A DNA stretch of 64,000 nucleotides from the NCBI RefSeq assembly GCF_020829625.1, contig NZ_JAIVFX010000009.1:1-64000 (forward strand), read 5' to 3'. Under the pieces are notes generated by a model. It ran no database searches. It saw nothing but the letters and a program-made list of their open reading frames with translations, and was not told where the DNA came from. Below, piece after piece: positions 8,917 to 19,672 of this stretch. This DNA is from Nostoc sp. XA010. GTDB taxonomy: Bacteria > Cyanobacteriota > Cyanobacteriia > Cyanobacteriales > Nostocaceae. Position 1 is the stretch's first letter; every line of letters begins with the position of its first letter. The position numbers and the translations under genes were made by a program.

Positions 8917-10536
8917 ATGCCTGACTCATCTAAAACAATTCAAAAAAAAGATGATGATTTATTCTTTAATAGTTTCAAGTTGCTAACTGTTGTTTTGATA
9001 GTCATAGGGATATTGATAAGATTTACCAATCTTGATGAAAAAATAACTTGGGCAGATGAAACATTTACTTATTTAAGAATTTATGGTTACACCAAATCAG
9101 ATTTAATGCAAGAAGTAGTTAATAGCCAAATATTAACTGCTGGAACATTATTAGAAAAATATCAAAGTCCTGGAGTTGGGAAAAGTATCATTGATACTGT
9201 TAAAGGTTTAGCGCTAGAAGATCCAAAACATCCACCCCTGTATTTTGTGATGACGAATTTGTGGGTGCAATGCTTTGGAAGTACAGTCGCAGCCACAAGA
9301 AGTTTTTCTGCCTTTATAAGTTTATTAGTTTTTCCTGCTCTTTATTGGCTATGCCAGGAATTATTTCAATCAAAAATCGTCGGTTTAGTAGCAATTGCTA
9401 TTATAGCTGTATCACCATTTCATCTTGTGTATGCCCAGGAAGCAAGAATGTATAGTTTTTCTACACTAAATATCCTGTTATCTAGTGCTGCATTGCTCAG
9501 AGCAATCAGGTTGCATACAAAACCAAGTTGGAGTATTTATTCTGTCACTTTATTAATAGGATTATACACAAATTTATTGTTTAGTTTGGTAGCGATTGGG
9601 CAAGGTATTTATGTAGCTGTCAATCAAGGACTCCGAACCAGAAAAATATTGATTGCTTATGTGAGCGCATTATTAGCTGGAATATTAGCTTTTCTTCCTT
9701 GGTTATTTTTAATAATTACTCAATCAGGCAAAGTTCAAGAAACAATAAAATGGTCGAAGAGTAGTGTGCCGCTAAATGATTTAGTAGATGCATGGCAGAT
9801 TCATTGGGCGCGTATTTTTTTTGATATAACATCGGAGTATAGTTACCCAGATCAGTTAAAAAATAGCCTTTGGTTTTTAATCATTAGACTTTTAGTAATT
9901 TTATTACTTTATGCAGTTTATTTTCTTTGTCGTAAAACTTCCAAGTCAACTTGGTCTTTTATTTTAATATTAATTTCATTAACAGCACTAGCCCAAGCCA
10001 TACCGGATGTAATTTTTGGTGGGATTCGTTCTGTAATTATTAGATACTCAATTCCTGTTTATTTAGGATGCCATTTAGCTATAGCTTATTTATTAGCTCA
10101 AAAAACTATCTTATCTCCAGATATGAATATGCGTAAGCATTTATGGAGATTACTACTCCTTGGGTTAATTTTTCTACAAATCATATCATGTTTGATTATT
10201 TTACCGAAAAAAACTTGGTGGAATAAAGGTTACAATTCTGATAATATTCCTATAGTAAATATTATTAAGCAATCTCCAAACCCTTTAATTATTTGCTTAA
10301 AATGTGGAAGAGATTGGGGTTGGGGAAATGTATTATCTATAAGTTATCTTCTAGAACCACAAACAAAATTTCAATTATTTCCTGAAACAAATATTAAAGA
10401 AATTTCTGATACTTTTACTGATGTCTTTTTCCTCAATGCTTCTGAAAAATTACAAGATACTTTGAAAAAAGAACACGGCTTGAACATAGGTTTAGTTTTC
10501 AAGGACAGTCTATCTCTATGGAAATTAAAAAAATAA
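8917..10536 (+). CDS. GT39/ArnT-like membrane glycosyltransferase
   Basis: This 539-residue integral membrane protein has about ten to twelve hydrophobic helices. After the first helix, an acidic loop motif WADETFTYLR matches the catalytic Asp-Glu of family 39 lipid-linked sugar transferases, and the following KHPPLYFVMTNLW segment is the second conserved block. Such enzymes move a sugar from a polyprenyl phosphate to protein or lipid on the outer face of the cytoplasmic membrane. The gene is AT-rich and stands alone, convergent with prcA. Donor and acceptor are unknown. Confidence 0.8.
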   Translation: MPDSSKTIQKKDDDLFFNSFKLLTVVLIVIGILIRFTNLDEKITWADETFTYLRIYGYTKSDLMQEVVNSQILTAGTLLEKYQSPGVGKSIIDTVKGLALEDPKHPPLYFVMTNLWVQCFGSTVAATRSFSAFISLLVFPALYWLCQELFQSKIVGLVAIAIIAVSPFHLVYAQEARMYSFSTLNILLSSAALLRAIRLHTKPSWSIYSVTLLIGLYTNLLFSLVAIGQGIYVAVNQGLRTRKILIAYVSALLAGILAFLPWLFLIITQSGKVQETIKWSKSSVPLNDLVDAWQIHWARIFFDITSEYSYPDQLKNSLWFLIIRLLVILLLYAVYFLCRKTSKSTWSFILILISLTALAQAIPDVIFGGIRSVIIRYSIPVYLGCHLAIAYLLAQKTILSPDMNMRKHLWRLLLLGLIFLQIISCLIILPKKTWWNKGYNSDNIPIVNIIKQSPNPLIICLKCGRDWGWGNVLSISYLLEPQTKFQLFPETNIKEISDTFTDVFFLNASEKLQDTLKKEHGLNIGLVFKDSLSLWKLKK

Positions 10537-10660
10537 ATACCACGCTGATGAATTCACACATACAGCATGTTTTAGGTAAATGTTATAATTTAGTCCTCAT
10601 GAAATTCCTTATTGTTTAATTAACCTTATAACTGCTTATCTTTAAGCGAATATGTTTGGG

Positions 10661-12649
10661 TTAAAATCCAATTTCAATGATCAAACTGCGAATCTTTCCT
10701 GTATCTGCGTCAGCTTTATCTGCAACTTCCAGAGTCCAGGTTCCTTGGGGATTTTTACCTTTAAAAGCAGCAAGTTTAACAATATTTATCTCGTCATAGG
10801 TTGTTTTAATATTATCTGTAGCTCCGCCCTGGCGATCGTGCAGAATTACAGGAAGTACGCCTATTTGCACTGGGGGAAGGAGAGTAACTACAAGATCCCC
10901 AATAAAAGTATGCTCGATGTCTACATTAACTTTGATAGATTTTACCAGGCTAGTACTAGCGATCGCCAACGATAATGTTGATGTTTGTAAGTCGTTAATT
11001 GGGATATCTTGCACTGCCTGGAATCTGCTGATGGGTGATGTTTCAGGTGGCTTGGACAATTCTACAGCTTTCAGAGCATTCATTCGACCGTAACCGTAGA
11101 AGGGACTACGACCATTGGTATCATATTTACCTCCAGCTTGATCAATGCGATCGCAAGAGCGTTTAATAATATCTCGCACTTCGTCCCAACGCAGATTTGG
11201 GTTTCTAGCAATAATTAAGGCTGCTACACCAGCCGCACCTGGACAAGCACTAGAAGTTCCGCCGAATTGGTTCGTGTAGTTGCCTGGAACGTCACCCAGA
11301 TTCCGATTACCCGAATTATAGCCAACTACACCAGAGCGATCGCTTGTCCAAATTCCAGGGGTTTGAGAACTCTCACCATTGTTGCTGGGGAAGGCACACC
11401 AGACCGCCTGACCAAAGTCACTGTAAGCGCTTCTGTTGCCGTAGTCGTTACAAGCTGCCACAGCAATTACCTTTTGGTAGCTGGCGTAGCCATCATTATC
11501 GACGCTTTCATTACCATTGCCAGCCGCGAATAAAATTACACAGCCCTTGCCGTTGCGTCCTTTATTAATTGCAAACTCTATAGCAAGGCGTGTGGAATCA
11601 GGCAGAGGTACTTTCTGCTTGTGTACAGGATCGTTTGGCTCATACCAAACACCGTCTGCGGGACCCCAACTACAAGAAATTACATCAGCACCATTTTGAG
11701 CCGCCCAAACAAAAGCATCTGCTTCATCCTGCGACCCTAGCGCCGAAGCTAAACGAATCGGCATCAGCTTTGCACCTGGTGCCACACCAGATGCACCAAA
11801 GTTGCCGTTTGCACAAGCTACTCCTGCACAGCCTGTCCCGTGGTTATTGTCGTTTCCCGGGCTGGGATTGTCAGTTTTACGTGTGACATCACGCGGAGCA
11901 ACAATTTTTCCAGAGGAACGGAATTCTTCATGATCGAGATCCACACCGTCGTCAATAATTGCAATAATCGTCCCAGTGCCATCGCTCAACTTCCAAGCTG
12001 CCTCAACGTTGGCATGGGCGTTAATTACCTTACCATTAATTGTTGTTTGCTTTAAGTGCCACTGCTGCGGGAAAACCTGACGTTGGCGTAACTCCCGCAC
12101 TAGTTCAGGATGGCACAAATCAACTGATTCTTCATTCAAAAGTCTTTCGGCAATGTCAAAGATAGCTATACCAGTATTTGCAGATGCACTGACAAAGTAA
12201 GCATTTGGCGCATATTCCAGTTGGCGTTTAATTGTTAAGTCGTAACGTCTTAAGACCTCTTGGCAAACCGTTAACTCTTCTTCGCTATGGAATTTAAGGA
12301 AGAGGTTTTCGGTGTAAATTATAGGTTGTTGGGATACTGGATCGACAAGAACACGTCCCGCAAATTGGACTTCAGGCTCTTGGTTGAGAATTTCACGGGC
12401 GCGATCGCGCAAAGCGACACCTTCAGTCGGAACTTTCGCTCGCAAAATTTCTACACCCGCTTGCCGAAACCGCGTTGCTAACTCGAATTCATTAAGGATG
12501 TTGCGAGCTGTGGGTGACACTGGTGCGACTTCAAAGGGTCTTGCACCAACAAGAGCGCTGCGGCTTTCGGTACGCACTACAACGTGTTCGTCACTGATAG
12601 CAAGTTCATATTGTTGACCGTTCTGCCCACCATAGCGAACTTGAACCAT
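10661..12649 (-). CDS. prcA: PrcA-type calcium-dependent subtilisin-family protease
   Basis: The 662-residue protein matches the architecture, and as I recall the length, of the Anabaena calcium-stimulated protease PrcA. An N-terminal propeptide-like region covers about 1-190. The S8 peptidase core has Asp233 (IIDDGVD), His270 (NNHGTGCAG), the oxyanion Asn378 (AAGNGN) and Ser466 (GGTSSACPG). A C-terminal proprotein-convertase P domain covers about 560-662 (TSLVKSIKVNVDIEHTFIGDL...). There is no signal peptide, consistent with an intracellular or unconventionally exported enzyme. The start at 12649 follows a GGAG-type site (TCTCCT on the plus strand, 12657-12662). A propeptide-only relative is transcribed divergently next to it. 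Confidence 0.88.
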   Translation of the reverse strand: MVQVRYGGQNGQQYELAISDEHVVVRTESRSALVGARPFEVAPVSPTARNILNEFELATRFRQAGVEILRAKVPTEGVALRDRAREILNQEPEVQFAGRVLVDPVSQQPIIYTENLFLKFHSEEELTVCQEVLRRYDLTIKRQLEYAPNAYFVSASANTGIAIFDIAERLLNEESVDLCHPELVRELRQRQVFPQQWHLKQTTINGKVINAHANVEAAWKLSDGTGTIIAIIDDGVDLDHEEFRSSGKIVAPRDVTRKTDNPSPGNDNNHGTGCAGVACANGNFGASGVAPGAKLMPIRLASALGSQDEADAFVWAAQNGADVISCSWGPADGVWYEPNDPVHKQKVPLPDSTRLAIEFAINKGRNGKGCVILFAAGNGNESVDNDGYASYQKVIAVAACNDYGNRSAYSDFGQAVWCAFPSNNGESSQTPGIWTSDRSGVVGYNSGNRNLGDVPGNYTNQFGGTSSACPGAAGVAALIIARNPNLRWDEVRDIIKRSCDRIDQAGGKYDTNGRSPFYGYGRMNALKAVELSKPPETSPISRFQAVQDIPINDLQTSTLSLAIASTSLVKSIKVNVDIEHTFIGDLVVTLLPPVQIGVLPVILHDRQGGATDNIKTTYDEINIVKLAAFKGKNPQGTWTLEVADKADADTGKIRSLIIEIGF

Positions 12650-12662
12650 AATTTTATCTCCT

Positions 12663-13009
12663 GGGATATTTGAAATATTACTATCTTAAAAATTGGGCAT
12701 TTGGATGGGAAAAACTGCATCATACGTTGCATTCTTGCACCGTGCGCTTGGTATTTACGTTTAGTTTATGGATGCTTCTGATTTCATGTGTTATATGTGT
12801 ATTACAGTTTAAAAAGATACAACTAAAACAGAATTTAATCTATCTAAGTTCATACAAGCCTTTGATTCGTCTTTCCAGAAAAGAGGAATTCAAGGTCAGG
12901 CTGTTTTACGAATCTTCAATATGAATAAAGGCGTATAGCTTGCATTCCGATAGAAAATTTGTATTCCATACCATTGAAAAACGCTATAACATCATTAGAA
13001 CTTGAAAAA
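12663..13009. other. divergent spacer between prcA and the propeptide-like gene
   Basis: The roughly 340 bases between the two divergent genes must hold both promoters. An AT-rich open frame (12670-12924) is present, but its translation lacks a ribosome-binding site and family features, so I leave it out. No clear operator or hairpin was found. Confidence 0.4.
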
Positions 13010-13633
13010 ATGTTTTATTTCCCAGCAGAGTATTTTCTACAGGTGTATTCTTTACCCCTGATTCCGGAAGTGAGATTTCAAAAAGATTACTTTTCTGAGT
13101 ATCCTGAACAAATTCACGTTGGCAGCCATGCCTACGCCGGGCTACGACTACGCACTGATGTATCTTACACTCGTAAGCCTGGATATTATGCAATACATTA
13201 CAATCAACCCAAAACCCTGGTAACAGGAGCAATTTTACAACTTAACGATGGTAAAATAGCAGTTTTTCCAGGCGAACCCAATCAATCAGAACAGGGAACA
13301 CTAAGTCCAATTTACACCTTACAACCAAATGGTTCCCTAGCAGTACCAACCGGGCTTATTTTCATCCGCTTTGCTGAAGGCGTTGATGTGAAGTCGCAGC
13401 GAGAGGTAATTAATCGAGTCGGTTACGAAATAGTAGAAAGCCTTGACTATGCACCTCACACCGCTTGGTTGCGTGCCCAATCAGGTAATATTGCAGATGC
13501 GATCGCTAGGATTGCTCAGTTAGAAGCGATACCTAAAGTTGAGAATATCGAACCTCAGATGCTTATGGAAAGAGGTTTGAGGCTAGAACGAGAAAACCCA
13601 GATACACCAAGCGGTTTCCCATCCAAAATCTAA
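13010..13633 (+). CDS. stand-alone subtilase propeptide-like protein (possible protease inhibitor)
   Basis: The protein has about 207 residues. Its C-terminal half (LIFIRFAEGVDVKSQREVI..., LDYAPHTAWLRA..., IADAIARIAQLEAIPKVENIEP) aligns well with residues 115-185 of the neighbouring protease (LFLKFHSEEELTVCQEVL..., LEYAPNAYFVSA..., IFDIAERL), which is its propeptide. No catalytic domain follows; the frame ends 60 residues later. The ATG at 13010 is chosen; a TTG at 12959 would add 17 residues. Propeptides of subtilases act as chaperones and tight inhibitors, so a role as inhibitor or folding partner of the divergent protease is inferred. It could instead be a leftover of a second protease. 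Confidence 0.65.
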   Translation: MFYFPAEYFLQVYSLPLIPEVRFQKDYFSEYPEQIHVGSHAYAGLRLRTDVSYTRKPGYYAIHYNQPKTLVTGAILQLNDGKIAVFPGEPNQSEQGTLSPIYTLQPNGSLAVPTGLIFIRFAEGVDVKSQREVINRVGYEIVESLDYAPHTAWLRAQSGNIADAIARIAQLEAIPKVENIEPQMLMERGLRLERENPDTPSGFPSKI

Positions 13634-13744
13634 AATCCAAAATCCAAAATCGTATAACCTTTTGACTCCCTAGTACTCAAAGGCGATCGCAGTGGTTACA
13701 ATTGCGAGAAACTGAAAGCAGATTAATTAGGAGAGGAGCACCTA

Positions 13745-14104
13745 ATGAGTTGGACTAAAGTTCTTGCAGTCGAAGCACTTTCCCCAGGTACGCGACAAGT
13801 GGTGAAAGTTGGCAACCGGAAAATTCTGGTTTTGAACCACGAAAATCAGCTTTATGCTGTAGATAACTACTGTCCCCACTTAAAATTACCCTTGAAAAAT
13901 GGGAAAATCACTGAAGATGGGGCAATAGTTTGTACCTTCCATCGCAGTGCTTTTGACCTACAGACTGGTGTGGTAAAAGGCTGGTGTTCTTGGCCACCTG
14001 GTGTAGGTAAAGTACTCTCGATGGTTTCGCCACAAAAAGTATTGCCAGTATTTCCTATTCGTGTGGAAGAAGGTAGCATCTGGGTTGATGTACAAGAGGA
14101 ATAG
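13745..14104 (+). CDS. Rieske-type [2Fe-2S] ferredoxin-like protein
   Basis: A 119-residue single-domain Rieske protein. The cluster ligands are visible as C-x-H (YCPHLKLPLKNG) and C-x2-H (VCTFHRSAFDLQTG), the arrangement of bacterial Rieske ferredoxins and nitrite-reductase small subunits. It has no transmembrane or signal segment, so it is a soluble electron carrier or a subunit of an oxygenase encoded elsewhere. A strong ribosome-binding site (GGAGAGGAG) precedes the ATG. The gene ends at a shared bidirectional terminator with hspA. Confidence 0.9.
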   Translation: MSWTKVLAVEALSPGTRQVVKVGNRKILVLNHENQLYAVDNYCPHLKLPLKNGKITEDGAIVCTFHRSAFDLQTGVVKGWCSWPPGVGKVLSMVSPQKVLPVFPIRVEEGSIWVDVQEE

Positions 14105-14258
14105 CGCCCTCTCCCTGAATTTCTTGCAATATATTTAGTACAGCGCGGCATCAATCAAACTACCATTTGAAACAGCAAAAGTTTTGATATACAAAACTTT
14201 TGACTTTTGACTTCCACCTGACGATACTAGCCTATCTATTTTTTAGGAGTTAAGCGAC

Positions 14259-14293
14259 AAAAACCCCAGCCGAGAAGTTTAGCTGGGGTTTTT
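14259..14293. terminator. bidirectional intrinsic terminator
   Basis: AAAAACCCCAGC (14259-14270) pairs perfectly with GCTGGGGTTTTT (14282-14293) around an 11-base loop. The A-run on one side and T-run on the other let it work in both directions, which suits its place between the convergent Rieske and hspA genes. Confidence 0.92.
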
Positions 14294-14359
14294 CTCAAAA
14301 TGCAACTATTTCAGAGATATAAGAACTATTGAATCAGAGAAAACATTTTCTCAAGTAAC

Positions 14360-14893
14360 TTAAACGCTTTGTTGTGATGTAATGCTGGGTTGTGTATTAC
14401 CATTGCCAGCTTCTATAGAAGCTGTAGTACTTTGAGAGTTACCTAAATTCACTTTGAATACCTTGTTTTGCTCTTGCTCCAGTTTAGGTAAAGTCAGAAT
14501 TAAAATCCCATCTTTCATGTCCGCCTTAACTTGTTGATTCTGAACTTTGCTTGGTAGAGGAACTATTCTAGTAAAGTTGCCATACCGAAATTCAGAATGA
14601 ACTTTGGCGTTAGATTCGGAATGTTTTTCGTAACGATGCTCACCAGCAATCGAAACTGCATCTTGAGTAACTTGAACATCCAGGTTTTTAGCTTCCACGC
14701 CTGGAATCTCAACTCTTAAGATGAACTCTGAACCATTGTCAGATAATTCAACAGCAGGAACCCAAGCTGTTCTCGGTGATGCAGAAATATCAGAGTTGGC
14801 GCGCTCGGCTGCTGTAAGCTCAGAGAAGAGTTGATCCATTTGACGACGTAAAATCTCCATTTCACGGAATGGTTCCCAACGAATGACTGCCAT
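14360..14893 (-). CDS. hspA: small heat-shock protein, Hsp20/alpha-crystallin family
   Basis: The 177-residue protein is a molecular chaperone that holds unfolding proteins as large oligomers, including at thylakoid membranes in cyanobacteria. The alpha-crystallin domain spans about 45-145, with AVELSDNGSEFILRVEIPGV at its start and the conserved DGILILTLPK near its end. An I/V-x-I/V type motif (FKV) follows and the tail is Ser/Thr/Gln-rich. The N-terminus (MAVIRWEPFREMEILRRQMDQLF) is the classical bacterial form. A good Shine-Dalgarno site (AAGGAGAG) precedes the start. Two inverted repeats sit upstream and may control it. Confidence 0.93.
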   Translation of the reverse strand: MAVIRWEPFREMEILRRQMDQLFSELTAAERANSDISASPRTAWVPAVELSDNGSEFILRVEIPGVEAKNLDVQVTQDAVSIAGEHRYEKHSESNAKVHSEFRYGNFTRIVPLPSKVQNQQVKADMKDGILILTLPKLEQEQNKVFKVNLGNSQSTTASIEAGNGNTQPSITSQQSV

Positions 14894-14956
14894 ATCTTAA
14901 TCTCTCCTTAACTTTCTAATTGACTTTTGAGCAATCAAACTAAGTTTTAGGGGAAT

Positions 14957-14996
14957 GTAGAGGTTTCAGATATTTAACCAATTATCGAACCTCTAC
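14957..14996 (-). promoter_or_regulatory. inverted repeat upstream of hspA (hairpin 1)
   Basis: GTAGAGGTT (14957-14965) is complementary to AACCTCTAC (14988-14996) across 22 bases. It is 64-103 bases upstream of the hspA start and could be a leader hairpin or an operator. It does not include the ribosome-binding site. Confidence 0.45.
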
Positions 14997-15002
14997 GTTT
15001 TG

Positions 15003-15037
15003 AGAGAGAAGCTTTATTTGTTTTGTTTCTTCTCTCT
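15003..15037 (-). promoter_or_regulatory. inverted repeat upstream of hspA (hairpin 2)
   Basis: AGAGAGAAG (15003-15011) is complementary to CTTCTCTCT (15029-15037) with a 17-base AT-rich loop. It lies right beside hairpin 1. No match to the CIRCE heat-shock operator was found. The rest of the spacer to 15433 holds no gene; a lone GGACTTACGCA motif at about 15322 matches the termini of the MITE at 21696. Confidence 0.4.
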
Positions 15038-15433
15038 AGAAACTAATTTAATAAAAGGAAAATCTAAAAAAAGTTGGGTAAACCGTACAGACATAAGTTG
15101 GATTTACCGTATCAAACAAAAAAAGGATGGAAAGCTTGAGAATAGTTGATGTCAAAGTATCTTCTTGCCGTAGCAATATGCTGTATGCACAAGAATGAAC
15201 AGCGAATTCTCTATTCATCAACAGTGAATGCCAAACCGTAGATAAGTATGTATAATTTAAAACGAGTTCTTGAAATCCGTGTTCTTGTCGCAGACAGAGC
15301 TATTGTATAAACTACAGGACTTACGCAAAAAAGCAGTTACGTTATAAACTTGTGCAAATGGGGAACTCTATGATTAGAGAGCAATCGTTTAAATGATTTT
15401 TTTGTTTGGAATACCCACACGAGGCGCTTGTTA

Positions 15434-16288
15434 ATGATTAGTATAATTACACCAGTTTATAACGGTGAGAAATTCATAGAATCTTGCATTCAAGTTGTGA
15501 TTGACCAAAACTGTTTAGAAGTGGAGCATATCATTGTCGATGGAGGTTCAAGCGACAAAACAATAGACATTATTAAAGATAAAGCCAATCAATATCCCCA
15601 CATCCGATGGGTTAGCGAAAAGGATCGAGGACAATCTGATGCTCTCAATAAAGGAATTGCTATGGCACAAGGAGAAATTATTGGTGTTTTAAATGTTGAT
15701 GATTTTTATGAAATAAACGTCCTTAACCGCATCTGTGAAATTTTCCAAAGTTTACCAGAGCCTAGCTTGATTGTTGGTAACTGTAATGTTTGCAATCGGG
15801 AAGGGAAACTAATTTCTATTAATAAAGTTAAACAATTAAGGACGATTGATTTATTGTTAGAAAGACGAATTAATGACGATGGAATTATCGATGCTTCTTT
15901 TCCGTTAAATCCTTCTGCTTACTTTTACCACAAATCATTGCATGAGCAAATAGGACTATACAAAGTAGAAGAACATTATGCAATGGATGTAGATTTCCTT
16001 TTGAAAGCGGTTAGATCATCTCATGTTAAATATTTCAATGAGATTTGGGGTAACTATAGATATTATCCAGGAACTAAAACATTTGATGATTCTGCAAGAG
16101 GAATGAGTCTAGTGCGAATGAGAAAGGTATTTAATGATTATATTAAAACATTACCACTGATAGAACAATGGCAGATTTGGTTAGCTCGGAACCTGAATTT
16201 TATTTTATTAAAAATCTTTTATTTTTCTAAGCATCCAGAACGATTATCTGAATCGATTAAGCAGCGATTAACTAATACCAATTCCTGA
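15434..16288 (+). CDS. family 2 glycosyltransferase
   Basis: The protein has about 284 residues with a GT-A fold. It opens with SIITPVYNGEKFIESCI, the nucleotide-sugar site, followed by IIVDGGSSDKT and the metal-binding DxD region (LNVDDFYEIN). The acceptor-side segment YAMDVDFLLKA is also typical. GT2 enzymes transfer sugars from UDP/GDP donors to growing glycans. The ATG at 15434 is preferred to the TTG at 15428 because GAGG at 15421 is well placed. The gene stands alone; the acceptor cannot be predicted. Confidence 0.88.
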   Translation: MISIITPVYNGEKFIESCIQVVIDQNCLEVEHIIVDGGSSDKTIDIIKDKANQYPHIRWVSEKDRGQSDALNKGIAMAQGEIIGVLNVDDFYEINVLNRICEIFQSLPEPSLIVGNCNVCNREGKLISINKVKQLRTIDLLLERRINDDGIIDASFPLNPSAYFYHKSLHEQIGLYKVEEHYAMDVDFLLKAVRSSHVKYFNEIWGNYRYYPGTKTFDDSARGMSLVRMRKVFNDYIKTLPLIEQWQIWLARNLNFILLKIFYFSKHPERLSESIKQRLTNTNS

Positions 16289-16454
16289 AAATTCTGAGCC
16301 ATATATAGGGTTTATATTTGATTTTTAAAATATACATAGGTGTGAAAGCGCATAAAGTACGGCACTTTCTCCAAAGCTTTTAGTGCGTTACGGCTAGGGT
16401 ATCAAGGCAGCCAAACAGAAAGCAATGCTTACCGTCTGACTGCTTGTTGTCGCT

Positions 16455-17270
16455 TTACTTTTTTGTCGAGCCTCGATAAATTCGCTCCATTTGCTCTGGA
16501 GAAAGCACTGTCATTGGAAACCATTCATGTGCGTTAGGAAGTTCCGGGGACGATTCAAATTCCCGTTGTTGAGTTTTAGTAAAATGTATTTCCACATTGC
16601 TATTTAAAGCTGGGCTAAGTAATGTCTCATCTGTCTCCGATGGAGGAAGCTGATTTTGAGGCAAGACATAGGCGTGCTTTTGTGGATCGTATGCCAAAAT
16701 TTCTCCTGTCTCAATTTGATAAATCCAAGCATAAATATTGAGTTTCCCTTGGTAAAGCTTAGAGTGAATCACCGGATAAGTCCGTAAATTTTCGATTTGG
16801 GTAAGCACATTCTCAGCAATAATTATTTCTAAGAGTTCTTCCCCTTCGTAGTGGCTATAATTGTCTTTTACTAGTCGTCGCGTTGCCTCTGTATACTTGA
16901 GCCAGTCATGTACAAGAGGCATTTCTACCCGCAAGCTGTCTAACTTCATTAACCCTTTCATAGCACCACAATGTGAGTGACCACAGACAATAATTTGTTG
17001 AATATCTAATGCTTGAATAGCATATTCAATTGTTGCCCCCTCACCGCCATTAGTTGCACCAAATGGTGGAATAATATTACCTGCATTGCGGATAACAAAT
17101 AATTCGCCTAACCCAGCTTGGGTAATCAGGTTTGGATCGATACGCGAATCTGAACAAGTAATAAATAGTACTCTGGGCTTTTGACCATGAGAAAGTTGTT
17201 CAAACAGTTCTTCATTGGCGGAAAAATAACTACTTTTAAACTCGCGCAAACCTTTAATCAATTTTTTCAT
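16455..17270 (-). CDS. ccaA: beta-class carbonic anhydrase
   Basis: The enzyme interconverts CO2 and bicarbonate. The 271-residue protein has the beta-class zinc ligands Cys39, His98 and Cys101 (TCSDSRIDP; CGHSHCGAM) and the Asp41/Arg43 dyad. The C-terminal extension of about 70 residues after the catalytic core (…LLSPALNSNVEIHFTK…) and total length are like the cyanobacterial CcaA/IcfA group, which works in the carboxysome. Carboxysomal location is therefore inferred from family resemblance, not shown. There is no signal peptide. It stands alone, convergent with the GT2 gene. Confidence 0.9.
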   Translation of the reverse strand: MKKLIKGLREFKSSYFSANEELFEQLSHGQKPRVLFITCSDSRIDPNLITQAGLGELFVIRNAGNIIPPFGATNGGEGATIEYAIQALDIQQIIVCGHSHCGAMKGLMKLDSLRVEMPLVHDWLKYTEATRRLVKDNYSHYEGEELLEIIIAENVLTQIENLRTYPVIHSKLYQGKLNIYAWIYQIETGEILAYDPQKHAYVLPQNQLPPSETDETLLSPALNSNVEIHFTKTQQREFESSPELPNAHEWFPMTVLSPEQMERIYRGSTKK

Positions 17271-17412
17271 AGGAGTACCTAAATGAACAAGTAATACTTG
17301 AAACTTCTAGTAAAAATTCAGTTCTCAAATTCAGGAATTAGGGACAGGTTAATAACATCTGTAAGTAGATTGACTTAATTGATGGGCTTTTGTCATTGCA
17401 CTATCGGCTTAG

Positions 17413-17706
17413 TCAAAGGGTGAAATTTATTATTGCATTGTTTAAGCAGTCTTGCGAAACTATCCTCTCTGGCCGCAGTTTTAAGTGGAAGAGATTGGCT
17501 TTGTCTCCAGCTAATTGCCCATAGTTAATATCAATTTGATTACCATTAGGAGTGACAATTGTACTGATGCCATCGGGTGCAGCTACTACTTGGGCTTGCA
17601 CTTGATTTATACTCAGAATGCTAAGAGGGTGTTTGAAAAGTCGGAGAGATGGTAAAAAAGCTCTCTCAGTATGATCGCTGCGATCGCACTTTTGCATAAC
17701 TAGCAA
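17413..17706 (-). pseudogene. remnant of a two-partner-secretion (filamentous haemagglutinin-like) N-terminus
   Basis: Residues 34-74 of a 97-codon frame (NQVQAQVVAAPDGISTIVTP, NGNQIDINYGQLAGDKANLFH) match the start of cyanobacterial haemagglutinin/TPS secretion domains, where a mature N-terminus (Q-x-DG-x-x-x-I/V-V-T-P-x-G-x-x-x-x-I-x-G-G) leads to NLFHSF. After NLFH the similarity stops abruptly and the frame ends 23 codons later. The segment before it is not a clean signal peptide. A full TPS exoprotein has several hundred residues, so this is a truncated leftover. The rest of the 17271-17827 spacer shows no gene. Confidence 0.55.
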
Positions 17707-17827
17707 TTTGGGTTAATATCTGGGCTTCACCAACTAATGGCAATGGTAAGTTCGTAGTAATCACAAAGAGTGCTTAGAAAAGAATAGGCTTTGTGCTTAC
17801 TACAAAACTCATAGCGCAAGCAAAGTA

Positions 17828-19471
<1,644 letters not shown>

Positions 19472-19672
19472 TTAACAAAGCATTTTTCTTTTACAGCTTT
19501 GCATAAATTCGTTACAAAAAAAATTGCCACATATATATAATTATGTACCCATTGATACGGTTCGGGTAAGCTGGCGTTGCAGGCAGAGTGGCTGCATCAT
19601 GCCAACAAGACCACAGCACCACTACACTCGACAAGCTTTGATATCGCCAGCCAGCACTCTGTTTTCCTGCTA

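Noticed and set aside
10661..12649. Dense plus-strand frames across prcA
   Set aside because: They are antisense shadows of a protease with all catalytic residues intact.
12670..12924. 84-codon frame in the prcA divergent spacer
   Set aside because: No ribosome-binding site or recognisable domain, and composition matches AT-rich spacer.
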